Shown here one piece after another: positions 61,670 to 64,000 of a DNA stretch of 64,000 nt (positions are counted from its first letter, which is position 1; each line of letters begins with the position of its first letter). Under the pieces are notes generated by a model. The model searched no databases and was not told where the DNA came from. It was given only the letters and a program-made list of their open reading frames with translations. A program made the position numbers and the translations under genes. The stretch covers positions 33,318-97,317 of the forward strand of contig JAPOPW010000062.1 in the NCBI GenBank assembly GCA_026712715.1. The letters are read 5' to 3'. This DNA is from Immundisolibacterales bacterium. Lineage in GTDB: Bacteria; Pseudomonadota; Gammaproteobacteria; HK1.

Positions 61670-62854
61670 ATGTCGTCATTGGCATGGATTGATTTTGACG
61701 AAGCCGAGCGCCAGCGCGCGCAGCGGATAATGGTGCTGTTCCAGGAACGCGAGACCCGCGACGAACTTGGATTGGGAGGGATTCGGGACTCCATTGCTGA
61801 CCACCTGTTTCCGGGGACGAGCACCATCCAGACGCGCTTACGCTACATGCTTTTCATCCCTTGGCTGTTTCAGATGCTGGAAGAGTCGACCGAGGGGTCC
61901 GATCAACTCGAAATCGAAGCCCGTGCCCTGGAAAACAGGCTCGCCAACGCGCTCAAGGCCGGCGGAGAATCGAATGGCATTATCGGCCGGGATGCTGGCG
62001 CTGATCTTCAGAGGCTTCCCAGTTCCGTCTATTGGGCCGGGCTGGGAACGTGGGGTATTCGTCTCTTTATGGGGTCAACCGACAATTTTTTCTCCTCCCT
62101 GCACCAATTGCGGAGCCGTTCGCGGCGGGTACGGAAAAGTGAAGGTGTGGCGGCGGAAGCTCAGGCGTTTCAGATCTGGTCCCCCTCGCTACCGTGCCGC
62201 CCAAAGGAATTGCTTGGGGCGGCGCGCTTCCGTCTCACTTCTGACGAAGCGGCGTTCATCATTGAACGACTGGTGTCGAAGCAACCACGGAGCCTGCTGA
62301 CCTTCCTTGCCCGCAGCGGTGCCGGTTCGGCCGACTGCGCAAATATCTGGGAGCACCCGGATCTTGCGGATTTCCCGGACGAAACCCGCAGGCTGGTCGG
62401 TCATAGCGAGGTGTTTTCGAGCGTCATGCTCGGCGCCGCGCTCCTCTACAACCTGCTGCTGAGTGAATTGCGGGAAAAGCGCGACTGGCTCGAGAAGTAT
62501 GAATCACGCCTGCAGGAATGGCGAGCTGGCTTGGACATGCCGGCGGTCCGCGCCTGGTCGCTCGATGCCTTCTGGCAGGATATCGATCATCGCGCGCATC
62601 GCATCCGTCCCGCAGCAAAGCGCTTCGTCGCCGAATGGCTGGCGCTGGTCCGAGCCGGGAGCGTGGGGGAAGGTGGCCTGACACGCGCCGCACACATGGT
62701 GCAGGACCGCGAGCGTCGATTGAAGACAAGTCAATCGCGGTTCGCCAACCGGGCCGTGCGGGACCGCTGGAACGGCGCTTCGGGCGTCGAGCCGCTGTCG
62801 TTCCGTTGGGCGCAGGCCCGATCGCACCTGCGGGATCTCGCCGATGCCGGATAG
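61670..62854 (+). CDS. DUF6361 family protein, predicted phage-defence locus component
   Basis: A 394-residue protein with the DUF6361 N-terminus MSSLAWIDFDEAERQRAQRI, ETRDELGLGGIRDSIADHLF and PGTSTIQTRLRYMLFIPWLF. The function is unknown; I recall such genes beside phospholipase D-like and helicase genes in DISARM-like or related defence islands. The ATG has GGGAGAG upstream. It overlaps the next gene by 11 bases, so the two form an operon. Its codon usage is less GC-biased than the genes to the left. No helicase or methylase lies inside the window; they may follow beyond the insertion sequence. Confidence 0.82.
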   Translation: MSSLAWIDFDEAERQRAQRIMVLFQERETRDELGLGGIRDSIADHLFPGTSTIQTRLRYMLFIPWLFQMLEESTEGSDQLEIEARALENRLANALKAGGESNGIIGRDAGADLQRLPSSVYWAGLGTWGIRLFMGSTDNFFSSLHQLRSRSRRVRKSEGVAAEAQAFQIWSPSLPCRPKELLGAARFRLTSDEAAFIIERLVSKQPRSLLTFLARSGAGSADCANIWEHPDLADFPDETRRLVGHSEVFSSVMLGAALLYNLLLSELREKRDWLEKYESRLQEWRAGLDMPAVRAWSLDAFWQDIDHRAHRIRPAAKRFVAEWLALVRAGSVGEGGLTRAAHMVQDRERRLKTSQSRFANRAVRDRWNGASGVEPLSFRWAQARSHLRDLADAG

Positions 62855-63890
62855 GGCAACGCTCGATCCCGAGACCCGCGTACTTTACGGCGACAGTCTC
62901 CAGCCGCCCCCGGGCTATATCTTCGACGCGGGTGTCGCTACAACCTTCACGCTCGACTTCGAGACGGCGCTGGCCGTCCCGGTCAGTCTGGCCTTGTTCG
63001 CTGCTGAGAACCGCGATGACATCCTTTCTCACCCCTTGGCTCTGCTCGAGGGAGCGGAACGGGTCGCGGGACGTCTCGTGGTGTTTGCCGATGCCGGGCA
63101 TCTCCACGCTCAAAGACGGCCGCATTCGCGCCTTTGTTCGCTGCTGGAACGGATTATTGTCGAGGTCACCGCGCCCGGTGGCGGTGCGTTCCATCCGAAG
63201 ATGTGGGCCTTGCGGTTTCGATCGAGCCGCGCCGGAGAACCAACGCTGTTGCGCCTCCTCATCCTGTCCCGGAACCTGACGCGGGACCGCTCCTGGGATA
63301 TCTCGCTCTGCCTTGACGGCGAGGTAACGCGCCGGCGCGATGCGAGAAACCAACCGCTTTTTAACCTGCTGACTCGCCTGCCGAAGCGGGCGGCCGCCGG
63401 CATATCCGACGATGCGCGAATCCTGACCCACGAGATCGCGAAGGACGTCCGGCGCACCAGTTGGACGATGCCTGGCAGCTTTGAAGATGTCGCCTTCGCC
63501 GTCAACGGACATGGCCGCGATATCTGGCAGCCGGCGTCTTGTGCGCGATTGGGTGTGATTTCACCCTTTTGCGATACTGAGACGCTTGACCTGTTGGCAG
63601 ATTTGCCGACGGCGGACAAGCCGGTCATCATCAGTCGACCCGACCAATTGGCCTGCGTGGATTCCCGAACAATCGACGCCTTTGAGCGCGTTTCGGTTCT
63701 CGACGAACTGGCCGTCAGCGAAGACGGAGAAGAAGTCTCCGCGAGCGCGCTACAGGGGCTCCATGCGAAGGCATTCATCACCGAAATCGGTTGGGACACC
63801 GTCCTGACGGTGGGATCGGGCAACGCGACTCGACCGTCCCTGATTTCGGGAAACAATGTCCTGATTACGCATAATTCTCAGCCAGCTTGA
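62844..63890 (+). pseudogene. Phospholipase D-like protein, interrupted by an insertion sequence
   Basis: The first ~340 codons encode a PLD-family protein. The two HxK motifs are visible: H117-P-K119 in GAFHPKMW and H307-A-K309 in GLHAKAFI, the second followed by VGSGNATRPSLISGNN. In intact members the chain continues after SGNNV for several hundred residues. Here, after SGNNV (about base 63860), the sequence switches to IS1595-like DNA and ends at a TGA in the element at 63890, so the gene is broken. It shares 11 bases with the DUF6361 gene and would belong to the same defence operon. Confidence 0.75.
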
Positions 63891-64000
63891 GCACTCGGTA
63901 AGGCATGGGTGGAGTGCGCACGGCGACGAATGCGAGTCGGGGAAACATATCGCGTAGCGAGAAGCGTCGGCTGAAGCGGTAGGAGAACTCGGCAAGGTAT
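63858..64000 (-). mobile_element. IS1595-like insertion sequence, end only
   Basis: The left end of an element begins near 63858-63864, where PLD-family homology stops, and continues beyond the window. The terminal inverted repeat and the 8-base target duplication expected for IS1595 cannot be checked without the other end. Confidence 0.6.
63865..64000 (-). CDS. IS1595-family transposase, C-terminal part (cut by window edge)
   Basis: Forty-four codons and a TAA at 63865 are visible. The reading YLAEFSYRFSRRFSLRDMFP then RLAFVAVRTPPMPYRVLKLA matches the C-terminal end of ISXO2/IS1595-type DDE transposases, where the FxFNRR-like helix is conserved (here FSYRFSRR). The catalytic part lies to the right of the window. 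It runs antiparallel to the gene it interrupts. Confidence 0.7.
   Translation of the reverse strand, partial: YLAEFSYRFSRRFSLRDMFPRLAFVAVRTPPMPYRVLKLAENYA

Noticed and set aside
1..64000. CRISPR arrays, rRNA or tRNA genes
   Set aside because: No regularly spaced repeats and no tRNA or rRNA signatures were seen by reading both strands.

Overview
The window is 64 kb of GC-rich bacterial DNA with short intergenic gaps and many translationally coupled gene pairs. The gene content (hopanoid hpnC-hpnD, dusA, cfa, DUF898 with an M48 peptidase, SBP_bac_5 peptide importers, many acyl-CoA and flavin oxidoreductase genes) points to a free-living or host-associated heterotroph of the Pseudomonadota. No rRNA or ribosomal protein gene is present, so the lineage cannot be fixed from this piece.

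Layout. 0-1.4 kb: hpnD (cut by the left edge) and hpnC, hopanoid precursor synthesis. 1.5-9.7 kb: an N-methylproline demethylase (StcD)-like flavoenzyme, a DUF1330 protein, a D-aminoacylase-type amidohydrolase, dusA, a Rieske oxygenase and a divergent TetR regulator with an abnormal C-terminal tail. 9.7-12.7 kb: a gene-poor scar with one intact, more AT-rich orphan sugar-binding protein, a primase-like fragment and the end of an IS1380-type transposase. 12.8-31 kb: mostly catabolic genes. These are a methyltransferase; a MaoC / acyl-CoA ligase / FAS1-like dehydratase / acyl-CoA dehydrogenase operon; a 2-oxoglutarate-type oxygenase; an AhpD-like protein; a polar amino-acid ABC importer with a creatininase-family hydrolase; a run with two luciferase-like oxidoreductases, an esterase and an acyl-CoA dehydrogenase; a STAS protein; a zinc alcohol dehydrogenase; and a fumarylacetoacetase-fold hydratase. 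31-35.7 kb: a CaiB-type CoA transferase, an amidohydrolase and an AMP-forming ligase. 35.7-39.4 kb: an asymmetric heterodimeric ABC exporter.

39.6-45.3 kb: cfa, a geranylgeranyl-reductase-like flavoprotein, and mtnK-mtnA of methionine salvage, closed by a hairpin and a small membrane-anchored protein. 45.3-48.5 kb: a luciferase-like monooxygenase, a nucleoside 2-deoxyribosyltransferase and a GrdB-family protein whose reading frame crosses an in-frame UGA in a U-x-x-C redox motif; I read it as a selenoprotein. 48.7-53.5 kb: SDR, Nudix, alpha/beta hydrolase, DUF898 and M48 peptidase. 53.6 kb: frameshifted remnant of a restriction endonuclease. 53.9-60.1 kb: a complete peptide ABC importer operon with a double-NBD ATPase. 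61.7-64 kb: DUF6361 plus a phospholipase D-like protein, resembling a phage-defence module, broken by an IS1595-like element that runs off the right edge.

How it fits together. Most of the window serves uptake and oxidative breakdown of small organic compounds (N-methylated amino acids, amides, CoA-activated acids, peptides), with housekeeping lipid, tRNA-modification and methionine-salvage genes between. The scar at 9.7-12.7 kb, the restriction remnant and the IS-broken defence genes mark the accessory, transferred parts. The two observations most worth pursuing are the UGA-containing GrdB-like gene and the interrupted DUF6361/PLD locus.
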